A DNA stretch of 18,189 nucleotides, from assembly GCA_024638525.1 (NCBI GenBank), contig JAHEKB010000015.1, positions 1-18,189 on the forward strand, read 5' to 3'. The DNA comes from Bacteroidota bacterium (GTDB lineage Bacteria > Bacteroidota > Bacteroidia > NS11-12g > UBA9320). The notes beneath the pieces were generated by a model, which saw nothing but the letters and a program-made list of their open reading frames with translations, had not been told where the DNA came from and did no database searches. A program made the translations under genes and the position numbers. Positions 7,279 to 15,782 of the stretch are shown here, piece by piece. Numbering within the stretch: the first letter of the stretch is position 1; every line of letters begins with the position of its first letter.

Positions 7279-8682
7279 TTACTTACTAAAATATACATTG
7301 TCTAAGTACATGGTGCTCTGCTGATAAGGAGTACCTACAAAGATGTATTGCGAAATATGCTCTGTGGAAGCCAATCCTGTAAAGTCAGCCAATGGCACCT
7401 TATAATGTACCCAAGAGTCCTGCGTTGGCGTAGCTAGGGTCAACTCAAATTCAGTATCGTCTCCACCACCAAAGGCGTTATCCGCTCCGAAATCAACCAA
7501 TTTCAATTTGACTTCGGTCATATTTGGGGTGTAGACATCAAATTCAATATGCGTCATTCCAGAAGCATCAATAGAATTATCTCCAACCGTTTCAATTCCA
7601 ACAAAACCAAGGTTGGTGTACTTTTTAACATCATTTGAGTTTATCTGAATATCGTCAAAATCAGAAGCAGACCAGTCAGTTCTCCATGAGTTTACAGTAA
7701 CATCAGTATAGACATTTGAGAACAAGCTAATTACGTCTGTGGATGCAGCTGTTGGATCAGGAGCTGTTGTTGTGGGGTCAGTATCAGTTGATCCCCCATC
7801 TACCGGCACATAATCAGGAACCAATCTGATGTACCACAAAGTGGTTTCATCTTTGGTGTCTATGTAGCGAAGTAGCATGACTGAATCGGTGAGTTCCATC
7901 AATGTATACTCACGCACTCCGGTGTACAAGCCTATGAAAGCATCACCTGAAATGCTTATAGTGGTGTCTTCGTCTCCCATGTTTAGGCTCCATGCCTCGC
8001 CCAACTGATCAGGCATTGGCGCTGAAAAGTCATCTGCATTGGCAAAGGCACCAGGAAACTCGCTTTCATGTCCTGTCTTAACAAAAACACGGCCGCCAGT
8101 AATGTGATCAAATGCAAATTGTGAAAGCTTGAAGACATACTGATCGCTGTAAAGGCCGCTGGTAGTCTTGGTCAATGGAGTAGCTTGCCACCACTTGGGG
8201 TAGTATCCGTCAAAATCGGCATCGGTTGGATGTGGTCCAACTCCCAAATGCTCAAAGCGTGTAGAATCCACGACCCAAATTCGCTGGCCAGGACCCGATA
8301 CTCCGCCAGTCAACATGGTAAACAAAGGATCGTCAAGTAAGTTTAGGTCGTCATTATCTAGAACAATGTCCTGGCTGCTGCTCGCGCTTCCACCTGAATT
8401 AAACACAGTTAATTTAACTGTATATGTTCCTGCAAATGGGTAGGTTCCTTCAACCATAGTCCCTTCTGCAGTCTGCCCATTACCAAGCTCCCACTTTGCG
8501 GTGAGGTCTGGATTGGACGCGGTGAATTCGATAATGTTGTTACTCGTGGCAGAGGCTTTATAGGTAAAAGCTGCATCTGCTTCGGTTGGAGGATCTCCTA
8601 ATGAAGGCTCATCCTCATCTTTGCAGCTACTTACTCCTATAAAGAGTAAGGCTACAAGTGTTAAATTTAAAATTGTTTTCAT
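7279..8682 (-). CDS. PKD-domain surface glycan-binding lipoprotein (SusE/F position)
   Basis: The 467-residue lipoprotein starts at ATG 8682, which gives a standard signal peptide and lipobox (GVSSC, Cys20); an in-frame ATG at 8724 lies inside susD and adds 14 unsuitable residues. An acidic stretch (KDEDEP) follows the cysteine, as in many surface-exposed Bacteroidota lipoproteins. A PKD-like domain covers about 36-109 (WELGNGQTAEG, FAGTYTVKLTV). A middle domain covers about 117-292 and a Thr/Pro/Asp-rich linker about 295-314. A C-terminal beta-sandwich like carbohydrate-binding modules covers about 316-467 (WRTDWSASDFDDI, HIEFDVYTPN, ending TMYLDNVYF). It starts 10 bp after the susD stop. 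By position it should be the surface glycan-binding protein that hands beta-glucan to SusCD. No catalytic motif was seen. Confidence 0.88.
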   Translation of the reverse strand: MKTILNLTLVALLFIGVSSCKDEDEPSLGDPPTEADAAFTYKASATSNNIIEFTASNPDLTAKWELGNGQTAEGTMVEGTYPFAGTYTVKLTVFNSGGSASSSQDIVLDNDDLNLLDDPLFTMLTGGVSGPGQRIWVVDSTRFEHLGVGPHPTDADFDGYYPKWWQATPLTKTTSGLYSDQYVFKLSQFAFDHITGGRVFVKTGHESEFPGAFANADDFSAPMPDQLGEAWSLNMGDEDTTISISGDAFIGLYTGVREYTLMELTDSVMLLRYIDTKDETTLWYIRLVPDYVPVDGGSTDTDPTTTAPDPTAASTDVISLFSNVYTDVTVNSWRTDWSASDFDDIQINSNDVKKYTNLGFVGIETVGDNSIDASGMTHIEFDVYTPNMTEVKLKLVDFGADNAFGGGDDTEFELTLATPTQDSWVHYKVPLADFTGLASTEHISQYIFVGTPYQQSTMYLDNVYFSK

Positions 8683-8692
8683 AAAATATATA

Positions 8693-10180
8693 TTAATAAT
8701 TTGGGTTTTGGCTCCAATTCCCACCGGCCAAGTCTATTTCAACTTGAGGGATTGGGAAGAGCTCGTGTTTATTAGTTATAAATCCATCGATTGCCGCTGC
8801 TGCTTCTCCTGTTCGCACAAGGTCAAAGAAGCGATGGCCTTCTCCTGATAGTTCTAGCCGTCTTTCGTTCCATATATCTGATGTCAAATCCGGACCAGAA
8901 GAGGTCAAGTCATCCATATCCACTCGGCTTCGCACCTCATTCACATATGTTCTAGCTTTGTTGTCGTCGGGCCCAGGCTTTCTGTTGTGTGCCTCTGCCG
9001 CCATAAGCAATACGTCTGCATAGCGAATGACCACATGGTTCAATGGGCTGGTTAGGTCATCATCAGGAAGACCTAACTCTCCGGATTTTTTAATGTATTT
9101 ATTGTTGTAGAATCCTGTATGTCCTCCGGCTCCGACACCATAAGAGACGGTACTGGGATCTGCTTGCGAATTCTTGAAGGCCTCTATATCCAATACGCTG
9201 GCATCTCTTCTTGGATCATTGGCGTCAAAGGCGTCATAGAGATCCTGAGTCGGTAGATTGTAACTGTTGCCAGTAGAATAGATAGGACCTTCATAGTTTC
9301 TTATACCTTGAAATCCAACTGCAGCATTTCCTTCCAGGCAAATAAAGCAATCATAACTTCCACCTTCTAATCCACTGTATTGTATGTCAAATACTACTTC
9401 TGAATGGCCTTCATTGGCCACCGTGAATAGGTCGGTATAGTTTTCGATCAATTGGTAAGGGCCTTGTTCTATAACTTGATCTAGGGTATTTGCGGCTTCA
9501 CTAAATTTATCTTGATAAAGCTGAACCTTTCCCAACAAAGACAGGGCTGCACCCTTGGTTACTTTTCCTTTTACCAGATTGCTCCAGTCCAGTGTTTGAG
9601 CAGCGACTTGAAGGTCGCTCTCTATTTGTGCATATACTTCAGATTTTGGCGTTCTATCGAGTTCTCTAACTTCTTCAATGCCCAGTCGCTTATCTATGAT
9701 CAAGGGGACATCACCAAAGAACTTAACCAATTGAAAGTAGTAGAAGGCACGCAGAAAAAGTGCCTCTGCAATAATCATGTCCTTACCTTCAAAATCTATC
9801 TTATTCTTATTTTCAAGAAGGTAATTCGCTCGGGTTATCCCTGCGTAGTTCCAGCGGAATACATCACGCAATTCAGTATTCACTGCATCGTGACCCATTT
9901 CATCGATTTCGTGTAAGCCTTCAGTGTCCGTGACACTTTCTCCTCCTGCTATGGAGTTGTCAGAAGCGATCTCTCCTACCCATAGGTGTACAAAAGAGGA
10001 TTGGAGTAAATCATAGGCTCCTATTAAGGCCCGTTGATAGTCCTCCTCATTTTCAAAGAAGTTTTCAGCATCTTGTGTAAATAGAGGGTCGATGTCAAGA
10101 AACTTTTGACAGCCCGAAGCCAATAGCGTGATGAAGATCATCAGGGCTCCTATTTGCAAGCTTTTTTGTAATCTTTTCAT
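8693..10180 (-). CDS. susD: SusD/RagB-family outer-membrane glycan-binding lipoprotein
   Basis: SusD proteins form the lid over the SusC channel and bind oligosaccharides at the cell surface. The 495-residue length is normal. The N-terminus has a lipoprotein signal ending LLASGC (Cys24), followed directly by the family hallmark QKFLDIDP. The TPR-like helical region contains YQRALIGAYDLLQ and AEALFLRAFYYFQLVKFFGDVPL. The C-terminal family block WNERRLELSGEGHRFFDLVRTG and LFPIPQVEIDL is intact. Only 3 bp separate its ATG from the susC stop, so the pair is cotranscribed and probably translationally coupled. Glycan specificity cannot be read from the protein; the GH16 enzyme in the same locus suggests beta-1,3-glucan or mixed-linkage glucan. 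The gene symbol denotes the family, not orthology with the Bacteroides starch protein. Confidence 0.96.
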   Translation of the reverse strand: MKRLQKSLQIGALMIFITLLASGCQKFLDIDPLFTQDAENFFENEEDYQRALIGAYDLLQSSFVHLWVGEIASDNSIAGGESVTDTEGLHEIDEMGHDAVNTELRDVFRWNYAGITRANYLLENKNKIDFEGKDMIIAEALFLRAFYYFQLVKFFGDVPLIIDKRLGIEEVRELDRTPKSEVYAQIESDLQVAAQTLDWSNLVKGKVTKGAALSLLGKVQLYQDKFSEAANTLDQVIEQGPYQLIENYTDLFTVANEGHSEVVFDIQYSGLEGGSYDCFICLEGNAAVGFQGIRNYEGPIYSTGNSYNLPTQDLYDAFDANDPRRDASVLDIEAFKNSQADPSTVSYGVGAGGHTGFYNNKYIKKSGELGLPDDDLTSPLNHVVIRYADVLLMAAEAHNRKPGPDDNKARTYVNEVRSRVDMDDLTSSGPDLTSDIWNERRLELSGEGHRFFDLVRTGEAAAAIDGFITNKHELFPIPQVEIDLAGGNWSQNPNY

Positions 10181-10183
10181 GGC

Positions 10184-13100
10184 TTAAAATTGAATGCTAA
10201 TTCCAATCATGGTGGTGATTGCTTGTGGATAGAATCCGTAATCTATACCAGCAGAAAGTGGTCCTCCGAATGAACCAATATCCGGGTCAAATCCCTGATA
10301 GTTGGTCAAAGTCCAAAGGTTGTTCGCTGCTATATAAACCCGCGCACTTTCTATGCGGGATACGTTGCCAGCCTTTAGAGGAAGACGGTATCCCAATTGT
10401 ATGTTTCTCAATCTAAGGAATGATCCATTCTCGACATAGTAATCAGAGAATACATTATTACGGGTTAAATCTGTGGTTAGTCTGGGGTTTTCACTAGTAC
10501 TTCCTGCACCTGTCCAACGGTTGATGGTATAACTCAGCTGGTTTGCATAGGGTTGTTGTCTTTCATAGTTGCGAATGATCTCCTGACCGACAGCCGCAAA
10601 TAGATTTGCTGAAAGGTCAAATCCTTTATAATCCAGGGAAAGGTTGTAACCAAAGGTGAAGCTTGGGACTGGTGATCCGAGCATTTTCTTGTCAGAGTCA
10701 TCACTAAAGTTGATTTTCCCGTCTCCGTCTTGATCCACATAACGGAAGTCACCCGGTTTGGCGCCATTCTGAACAACAGTGGCATTATCAATCTCTTCTT
10801 GGGTTTGAAAAACTCCATCCGTTTCAAATCCAATGAAATAACCTATTGGGAATCCTTCTTCAAATCGTGTAGCAATGTTACCACCAACTCCAAAACTGGC
10901 ACCTGGAAGAAAATCAACTCCATCTGGGGTACTGATCACTTTGTTTTGCAATGCTGTGGCATTAAAACTGGTGGTGAGTTTCAGGTCGCCAAATCTTTGG
11001 AAGTAGGACATCTCCAGTTCCAGTCCTCTGTTTGAAACATCCCCTGCATTGATTACCGGCGGAAATCCACCTGCTCCTGAAGAGCCCAATAGGGCAGAAA
11101 CATCCGGTTGAAATAACAGTCCACGCGTATTCTTTAAAAAAGCGTTAAAGCTTACATTCAATTTTCGTTTTACACTAAAATCAATTCCAAAATTAGTTTG
11201 CCGTGTAGACTCCCATTTAAGGTCTGGGTTTGACGCTCGGCCAATAGCTACACCAGATACTATCACATCATTTAATACATAAACTCCTTCACCATCTAAT
11301 AGGGCACGGTAGGCGAAGTTGGCAATTTGATCGTTGCCGCTAATCCCATAACTCAGTCTCAATTTGAGGAAAGGGAAGAGCTTAGAATCGTAATTATAGC
11401 CCTCTGAAACCACCCATGAACCAGAGAAGGTCGGGAAGATACCGTAGCGGTTATTGGGTCCAAATTTAGATGATCCGTCTCGTCTTAAAATGGCCGAAAA
11501 AATGTACTTATTGCTGTATTTGTATTCGGTTCTCAAGAAGACCGAAAGCAATCTTTCCTGAAACTGAAAAGAGTTGGTATTATTTAGATAACCACCTGGA
11601 GCTAGGTTGGCTGAAATGTCTGCATACTCTAAAGAATTGTTCGGAATATTGTATGCTGTGCCACCTAAACCTTTTCCATTTCTACTAAACACAGACACAC
11701 CCGCCGTTGATTTGATATGATGGATGATGTTGAATGTCTTTTTATAATTGGCAAAGGCTTCAAAATTCAGGTCGCTATAGGTTGCTCTTTCTTCGTATAC
11801 ACTTGCTCCTCTATCAATAAATGTACCTGAAGCAATTTCAACTTGGGTTGGATCCAAGTCTGCATTCAATGCCGTGTTCTGTGCTTTACCGGGTCCGAAA
11901 TAAACCAAAGGAGAGAAGACTTTCTGATCAACCAAAGCAAAATTGTAATTTAACCTTCCTGTGAAACTAAGCGACGGATAAAGCTCATAGCTCAGTTCTT
12001 CTTTCCCTACAAACTTATTTACAAAGGAGGTATTGTAGGTGTTTTCCATTTGTGCAATCGGATTGATGATATCCGTTACTTCTTCCAAATAGCCAAAATT
12101 GCCATCTGCATCTCGAATGGCTTCTGTTGGGAAAGCATTGATTGTGTTGTATAACACCGAACCAATACCATTTTCTGGAAGCACATCTCTTTCTTCTTGG
12201 GTGTATAAGAAAACGGAACTCAGTTTGAGTCTGTCAGACAGATCCACACTCAGGTTAACTCTTCCATTTAGTCTTTGGAAATTTGATTTGTCACCACCAA
12301 CTATACCGTCTTGGGTAAAGTAGCTGCCTCCAATTGAATATTGTGCCTTAGCGGTACCACCGGTTACCCCTACATTGAGACTGTACATAGCGGCTGACTG
12401 AAACACCGAATCCTGCCAATTGGTGCCTTCACCTAAAGCGGTATTTGGAAAAGGAATGTCGTCGTTGCCATTAGCAAACATCTCGTTCTTTAATATGGCA
12501 TATTCGGTTGCATTTAAGAGGCTCAGTTTTCGTGAGGTCTGTTGCACACCATAATAAGAGCTCACTTCAAAACGCGGTTTGCTGTTCTTTTTACCTTGTT
12601 TAGTTTCTATCAAGATCACCCCATTGGCCGCTCGAACACCATAGATTCCGGCTGTGGCATCTTTGAGTACATTTATAGATGCAATGTCGTTGGGATTCAG
12701 AGCATTGAGACCTTCTGAATCATATACAACCCCGTCTACAAGGATTAGCGGATCGTTATCTCCAAAGGTGGAAAGTCCCCTAATCCGAATACTGGATGAA
12801 CCCCCAGGAGATCCTAAGTTGGTGCTGATGTTCACTCCAGCTATCTGACCTTGCAAGGCCTGGTCAACTCGTGGAATATTTAATTTCTGGATATCATCCC
12901 CTTTAACTTTTGAGGCGGCTCCAGTCAATTCCTTTTTGGTAGAAGTACCGTAACCAACTACAATTACTTCAGTGATACTCTCATCGTCATTTTCCAGCGT
13001 AATGATTAAGGAAGTTTGGTTAGACACCGATACATCTTTTGAGATATAGCCAATGTACGATACCCTGAGCACAGTGTTTGCCGGATCTGTTAGCTGTAAT

Positions 13101-13279
13101 TCAAATTTGCCTTCAGCATCTGTAATGCTTCCTTGACTAGTGCCTTTAACCGCTACAGTGGCTGCAATTAAGGCTTCACCTTTCTGGTTCTGCACCTTCC
13201 CCTGTATGGTAGTTTGACTGTAGGAGAGTGCGGTCGAGATGACCATAAAAAGGGCAGTTAAACCGAAAATTCTTAACAT
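10184..13279 (-). CDS. susC: SusC/RagA-family TonB-dependent outer-membrane transporter
   Basis: This 1031-residue protein imports oligosaccharides through the outer membrane using TonB energy, in complex with SusD. Domains in order are: signal peptide 1-21; carboxypeptidase-regulatory-like domain of about 24-96 (TIQGKVQNQKGEALIAATV, SYIGY); TonB box around 102-111 (ITEVIVVGYGT); plug domain of about 112-228 with LQGQIAGVNI, SIRIRGLSTFGDNDPLILVDG and ATAGIYGVRAANGVILIETK; then a 22-strand-type beta barrel ending in phenylalanine (GISIQF). It is the first gene of the polysaccharide utilisation locus. Upstream codons in frame contain no ATG, so 13279 is the start. No N-terminal extension for an anti-sigma factor is present, so control by an ECF-sigma trans-envelope system is unlikely. 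The upstream 141-bp region is shared with the divergent yceI gene. The symbol denotes the family only. Confidence 0.97.
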   Translation of the reverse strand: MLRIFGLTALFMVISTALSYSQTTIQGKVQNQKGEALIAATVAVKGTSQGSITDAEGKFELQLTDPANTVLRVSYIGYISKDVSVSNQTSLIITLENDDESITEVIVVGYGTSTKKELTGAASKVKGDDIQKLNIPRVDQALQGQIAGVNISTNLGSPGGSSSIRIRGLSTFGDNDPLILVDGVVYDSEGLNALNPNDIASINVLKDATAGIYGVRAANGVILIETKQGKKNSKPRFEVSSYYGVQQTSRKLSLLNATEYAILKNEMFANGNDDIPFPNTALGEGTNWQDSVFQSAAMYSLNVGVTGGTAKAQYSIGGSYFTQDGIVGGDKSNFQRLNGRVNLSVDLSDRLKLSSVFLYTQEERDVLPENGIGSVLYNTINAFPTEAIRDADGNFGYLEEVTDIINPIAQMENTYNTSFVNKFVGKEELSYELYPSLSFTGRLNYNFALVDQKVFSPLVYFGPGKAQNTALNADLDPTQVEIASGTFIDRGASVYEERATYSDLNFEAFANYKKTFNIIHHIKSTAGVSVFSRNGKGLGGTAYNIPNNSLEYADISANLAPGGYLNNTNSFQFQERLLSVFLRTEYKYSNKYIFSAILRRDGSSKFGPNNRYGIFPTFSGSWVVSEGYNYDSKLFPFLKLRLSYGISGNDQIANFAYRALLDGEGVYVLNDVIVSGVAIGRASNPDLKWESTRQTNFGIDFSVKRKLNVSFNAFLKNTRGLLFQPDVSALLGSSGAGGFPPVINAGDVSNRGLELEMSYFQRFGDLKLTTSFNATALQNKVISTPDGVDFLPGASFGVGGNIATRFEEGFPIGYFIGFETDGVFQTQEEIDNATVVQNGAKPGDFRYVDQDGDGKINFSDDSDKKMLGSPVPSFTFGYNLSLDYKGFDLSANLFAAVGQEIIRNYERQQPYANQLSYTINRWTGAGSTSENPRLTTDLTRNNVFSDYYVENGSFLRLRNIQLGYRLPLKAGNVSRIESARVYIAANNLWTLTNYQGFDPDIGSFGGPLSAGIDYGFYPQAITTMIGISIQF

Positions 13280-13343
13280 ACACTTAATGTTTAAAAAGCG
13301 AATATAAAATTCTAATGGTAATTATTACTATAAGACATTTTTT

Positions 13344-13372
13344 TTGACAATTGTGACAGTTTAGGGAATAAT
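13344..13372 (+). promoter_or_regulatory. Candidate promoter for yceI in the divergent susC-yceI region
   Basis: TTGACA at 13344-13349 is followed after 17 bases by AATAAT (13367-13372), a good match to a vegetative sigma-70 layout rather than the TAnnTTTG type usual in this phylum. It lies about 50 bases before the yceI ATG at 13421. The 8-bp palindrome ACAATTGT overlaps the first hexamer. The downstream part reads GAATAATAGA, also seen before the gene at 17913. Confidence 0.4.
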
Positions 13373-13420
13373 AGAGTACTGAGGCAAACCAAATCTCAAC
13401 TTGTGTGTATATACATCTAT

Positions 13421-13951
13421 ATGGAAACACAAACTGCAACAAAAACCCTTTGGGCCGTAGATCCGGCTCATTCTGAATTCGTATTTAAAGTAAGACATAT
13501 GATGATCTCAACGGTGACTGGACACTTTAACGACTTTGATGTTAAGGCCTGGTCAAATCGCGAAGATTTTAGCGATGTAAATGTCGAAGTATCTGTGGAC
13601 GTTGATTCGATTGCCACTAAGTCAGAAGACAGAGATAATCACCTGAAGTCAGATGATTTCTTTAATGCTGAAGCATATCCTAATTTAACTTTTAGCTCGA
13701 AGTCCTATGACGGAGACAAAATGATTGGTGACTTGACCATTAGAGACATTACCAAAGAAGTAGCATTGGATGTTGAGTTCAATGGAATTGCAGAAGATCC
13801 ATATGGCCAGACCAAGGCTGGATTTGAGATCAGCGGTGAAATCAATCGCAAGGATTTCAACTTGAGCTGGGATGCTGTCACTGAGGCGGGTAAAATCGTA
13901 GTTTCAGATAAAGTGAAGCTAGCGATCGAAGTTCAGCTGGTGAAACAATAG
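13421..13951 (+). CDS. YceI-family protein (lipocalin-like, isoprenoid-binding fold)
   Basis: YceI proteins form an eight-stranded barrel that in known structures holds a polyisoprenoid or similar lipid. The 176-residue length is normal. Family signatures are WAVDPAHSEFVFKVRHMMIS (residues 11-30), GHFNDFD, a middle stretch with DNHLKSDDFFNAEAYPNLTF, the GDLTIRDITKEVALDVEF hairpin and the closing region with GFEISGEINRKDF. No signal peptide is present, so this member is cytoplasmic, unlike secreted YceI of Escherichia coli. I use the ATG at 13421: the frame also has a GTG at 13403, but its six extra residues do not belong to the domain. It is transcribed away from susC and ends at an intrinsic terminator. 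The role in the cell is unknown; stress-related functions are only inferred from other members. Confidence 0.93.
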   Translation: METQTATKTLWAVDPAHSEFVFKVRHMMISTVTGHFNDFDVKAWSNREDFSDVNVEVSVDVDSIATKSEDRDNHLKSDDFFNAEAYPNLTFSSKSYDGDKMIGDLTIRDITKEVALDVEFNGIAEDPYGQTKAGFEISGEINRKDFNLSWDAVTEAGKIVVSDKVKLAIEVQLVKQ

Positions 13952-13955
13952 GAAT

Positions 13956-13988
13956 TCGAGAGTGAAGAGTGAGAGTGGATACTCTCGA
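13956..13988. repeat. Inverted repeat with GAGAGTG-type simple sequence after yceI
   Basis: Perfect 8-bp arms TCGAGAGT (13956-13963) and ACTCTCGA (13981-13988) enclose a 17-base loop built from AGAGTG units. It starts 5 bp after the yceI stop and precedes the stronger terminator at 14010. It may protect the 3' end of the mRNA or be a remnant of a dispersed simple-sequence element. Confidence 0.5.
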
Positions 13989-14009
13989 GTAAATCTAAAA
14001 TAATGAATG

Positions 14010-14034
14010 AGCCTTCTGTAAAGAGGGCTTTTTT
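14010..14034 (+). terminator. Intrinsic terminator of yceI
   Basis: An 8-bp stem, AGCCTTCT paired with AGAGGGCT with one G-U pair and a GTAA tetraloop, is followed by a run of six T. It is a textbook Rho-independent terminator about 60 bp after the yceI stop. Confidence 0.85.
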
Positions 14035-14081
14035 ATGCAAAAGCTCAGTTTGTTGCCGGTAATTGCAGGGAATTCATTTTC

Positions 14082-14089
14082 TATATTTA
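14082..14089 (+). promoter_or_regulatory. Possible -7 element for the OsmC-family gene
   Basis: TATATTTA matches TAnnTTTG at seven of eight positions and lies 30 bases before the ATG at 14120, giving a leader of about 24 bases. A TTG at 14063-14065 is 16 bases upstream, slightly short for a -33 element. This is a weak prediction. Confidence 0.3.
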
Positions 14090-14119
14090 CCTTTCTAGCC
14101 ACTATTTTACTAGAATAAT

Positions 14120-14566
14120 ATGATTACTAAACACATTAGAACTGCCGAGGCCAAGTGGGAAGGAACGGGATTAGAAGGGAAAGGCCATATTTCAACTCCG
14201 AGCAAGGCCTTAGATAGCCTGCCTTATACACATAAGAGTCGATTCGCCAATGAGGATGGATTAAACGGAACCAATCCCGAAGAATTGATTGCGGCAGCGC
14301 ATGCCGGCTGCTTTAATATGGCATTGAGCTTTCAGTTGAACGGTGCAGGATTTACTGCCAATTCTCTAAAAACTACTGCCACTGTTCTCCTAGACCAACA
14401 GGGCTATGACTATACTATAGCGAAAATTACCTTGTATTTGAAAGGTGATGTGCCTGGAGTATCCGAAGAAGTCTTTGGCCAATTGGCTAATGTTGCCAAA
14501 TTGAACTGCCCCATTTCTCAAGCACTTAATTCAGTGCCGATAGAGTTGAAGTGGAGTTTAGTTTGA
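14120..14566 (+). CDS. OsmC-family peroxiredoxin
   Basis: OsmC proteins reduce organic hydroperoxides with a pair of cysteines. The 148-residue protein matches the OsmC rather than the Ohr subgroup: an N-terminal strand KAEWEGTG-like (AKWEGTGLEGKGHIS), Arg41 in KSRFA, NPEELIAAAHAGCFNMALS with Glu54-Glu55 and the peroxidatic Cys64, and the resolving Cys130 in AKLNCPISQAL. Both cysteines and the arginine are present, so the enzyme should be active with a dithiol donor. It is cytoplasmic and acts as a homodimer in known members. It stands alone after the yceI terminator with its own presumed promoter. A GC-rich hairpin begins 5 bp after its stop codon. I do not assign the symbol osmC because several paralogous subfamilies exist. 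Confidence 0.92.
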   Translation: MITKHIRTAEAKWEGTGLEGKGHISTPSKALDSLPYTHKSRFANEDGLNGTNPEELIAAAHAGCFNMALSFQLNGAGFTANSLKTTATVLLDQQGYDYTIAKITLYLKGDVPGVSEEVFGQLANVAKLNCPISQALNSVPIELKWSLV

Positions 14567-14570
14567 CCGG

Positions 14571-14592
14571 CTTGCGCACCGCCGCAAGGGCT
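14571..14592. repeat. Hairpin repeat, copy 1
   Basis: The arms CTTGCG and CGCAAG surround the loop CACCGC, followed by GGCT. The 22-bp unit recurs at 15804-15825 with one mismatch (G to T at position 6). It lies 5 bp after the OsmC-family stop and could act as a 3' mRNA hairpin, although no T run follows. Confidence 0.6.
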
Positions 14593-14696
14593 GCCACTCA
14601 TGCTTATATCCTCCTCCGAAGCCCACGGCAAAAGAGGGCCTGTTAAGACAGACGGTATAATACCCTTTTCATTATACTTGTACTCACACTTATTTT

Positions 14697-15758
14697 ATGT
14701 ACACCAGAAAAGTATTTCGGGCCAAGGACATGGCCATGTGGACGCGATTCGAGAGTTTCGGATTCTTCATTTATTGCGCAGTAATTGTTGCGCTTTATTT
14801 CTTCCTGGATCTCACCTGGATCAAAATTCCATGGACGCCTTTGGCTTTGATCGGTACGGCGGTAGCCTTTGTAATCGGTTTTCAGAATAATGCGGCTTAT
14901 GGCAGGATTTGGGAAGCTCGAAAGATCTGGGGCGGGATAGTCAATACTTCGCGAACCTTTGGCATGTATGTGCAGGATATGGTGAACAATGAGCATACCC
15001 GCAATCATTTGGATGAAGAGTCATTACAAGCCATCATCAAACAATTGACCTATAGGCATATTGCCTGGATGACAGCATTGAGACATGCCATGAGATCGTC
15101 AAGACCCTGGGAAACTATCATGAATGAACGGACCAATAAGGAATGGGGCGATATGATGCATCCTCCGGAGTGGAAGGTCGATCTGGAAGAGGACTTAAAG
15201 CCTTATTTGGATGAGGAGGATATGAAGTATGTCATGAGCAAGAACAACAAGCAAACAGCCATACTTTACAGACAGTCTCATCAGTTGGAACAGCTGAAGC
15301 AGAGAGGCCTGATCTGGGAGTTCTCTTTTTTGCAGATAGAATCTGTAATCGAAGAACTTTTTACTCTACAAGGCAAATCTGAGCGCATTAAGAACTTTCC
15401 TTATCCCAGGCATTTTGCCACCTTGAATCATTACTTCATGTGGATCTTTGTCTGGCTCTTGCCCTTGGCCATTGTTCCTCAATTTGCCGAGATTGGAACT
15501 GAGATGATTGCTGCTCAGCCAGTGATTGGCAAGTTATTTGTCTGGTTGTCCATTCCATTCTATGTAGCCGTGGCCTGGGTATTTCACACCATGGAGCGCA
15601 TTGGTAGAACTGGTGAGAATCCCTTTGAAGGTTCGGCCAATGATGTGCCGATCTCAACCATCGCCAGAGGAATTGAGATAGACCTTAGACAAAATCTAGG
15701 TGAAAGCGATGAGGAAATACCGGAGCAGTTTGAGGAAGTATATAATGTACAAATGTAG
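14697..15758 (+). CDS. Bestrophin-family (RFP-TM/UPF0187) anion channel protein
   Basis: The 353-residue membrane protein has the bestrophin layout: two N-terminal hydrophobic helices (about 21-38 and 47-64), the signature GFQNNAAYGRIWEARKIWGG (61-80) running into IVNTSR, a long charged cytosolic middle, IKNFPYPRHFA (231-241), two further hydrophobic segments (about 244-263 and 277-296), and the C-terminal signature ENPFEGSANDVPI with GIEIDLRQNLGE. Characterised prokaryotic relatives form pentameric channels; some conduct cations rather than chloride, so ion selectivity is left open. The ATG at 14697 sits directly before MYTRKVF, a usual start for the family. No Shine-Dalgarno is visible. The gene is bracketed by two copies of a GC-rich hairpin and is followed by a large structured intergenic region. 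No partner gene is adjacent. Confidence 0.92.
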   Translation: MYTRKVFRAKDMAMWTRFESFGFFIYCAVIVALYFFLDLTWIKIPWTPLALIGTAVAFVIGFQNNAAYGRIWEARKIWGGIVNTSRTFGMYVQDMVNNEHTRNHLDEESLQAIIKQLTYRHIAWMTALRHAMRSSRPWETIMNERTNKEWGDMMHPPEWKVDLEEDLKPYLDEEDMKYVMSKNNKQTAILYRQSHQLEQLKQRGLIWEFSFLQIESVIEELFTLQGKSERIKNFPYPRHFATLNHYFMWIFVWLLPLAIVPQFAEIGTEMIAAQPVIGKLFVWLSIPFYVAVAWVFHTMERIGRTGENPFEGSANDVPISTIARGIEIDLRQNLGESDEEIPEQFEEVYNVQM

Positions 15759-15782
15759 TAGCACTCATTGCCGCTGGGGATA

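Noticed and set aside
9512..9916. 134-codon open frame on the plus strand
   Set aside because: It lies wholly inside susD on the other strand and shows no domain, signal peptide or plausible composition.
10534..10833. 99-codon minus-strand frame inside susC
   Set aside because: It is a shifted frame of the well-supported susC coding sequence and has no recognisable features.
13403..13420. GTG 13403 as the yceI start
   Set aside because: The added residues (MCIYIY) are not part of the YceI domain and an ATG follows at 13421 directly before the conserved N-terminus.
14600..14890. 96-codon plus-strand frame and opposing 121-codon minus-strand frame (14643-15008)
   Set aside because: Both overlap the start of the bestrophin gene, whose family signatures fix the true frame; the minus frame is its antisense shadow.
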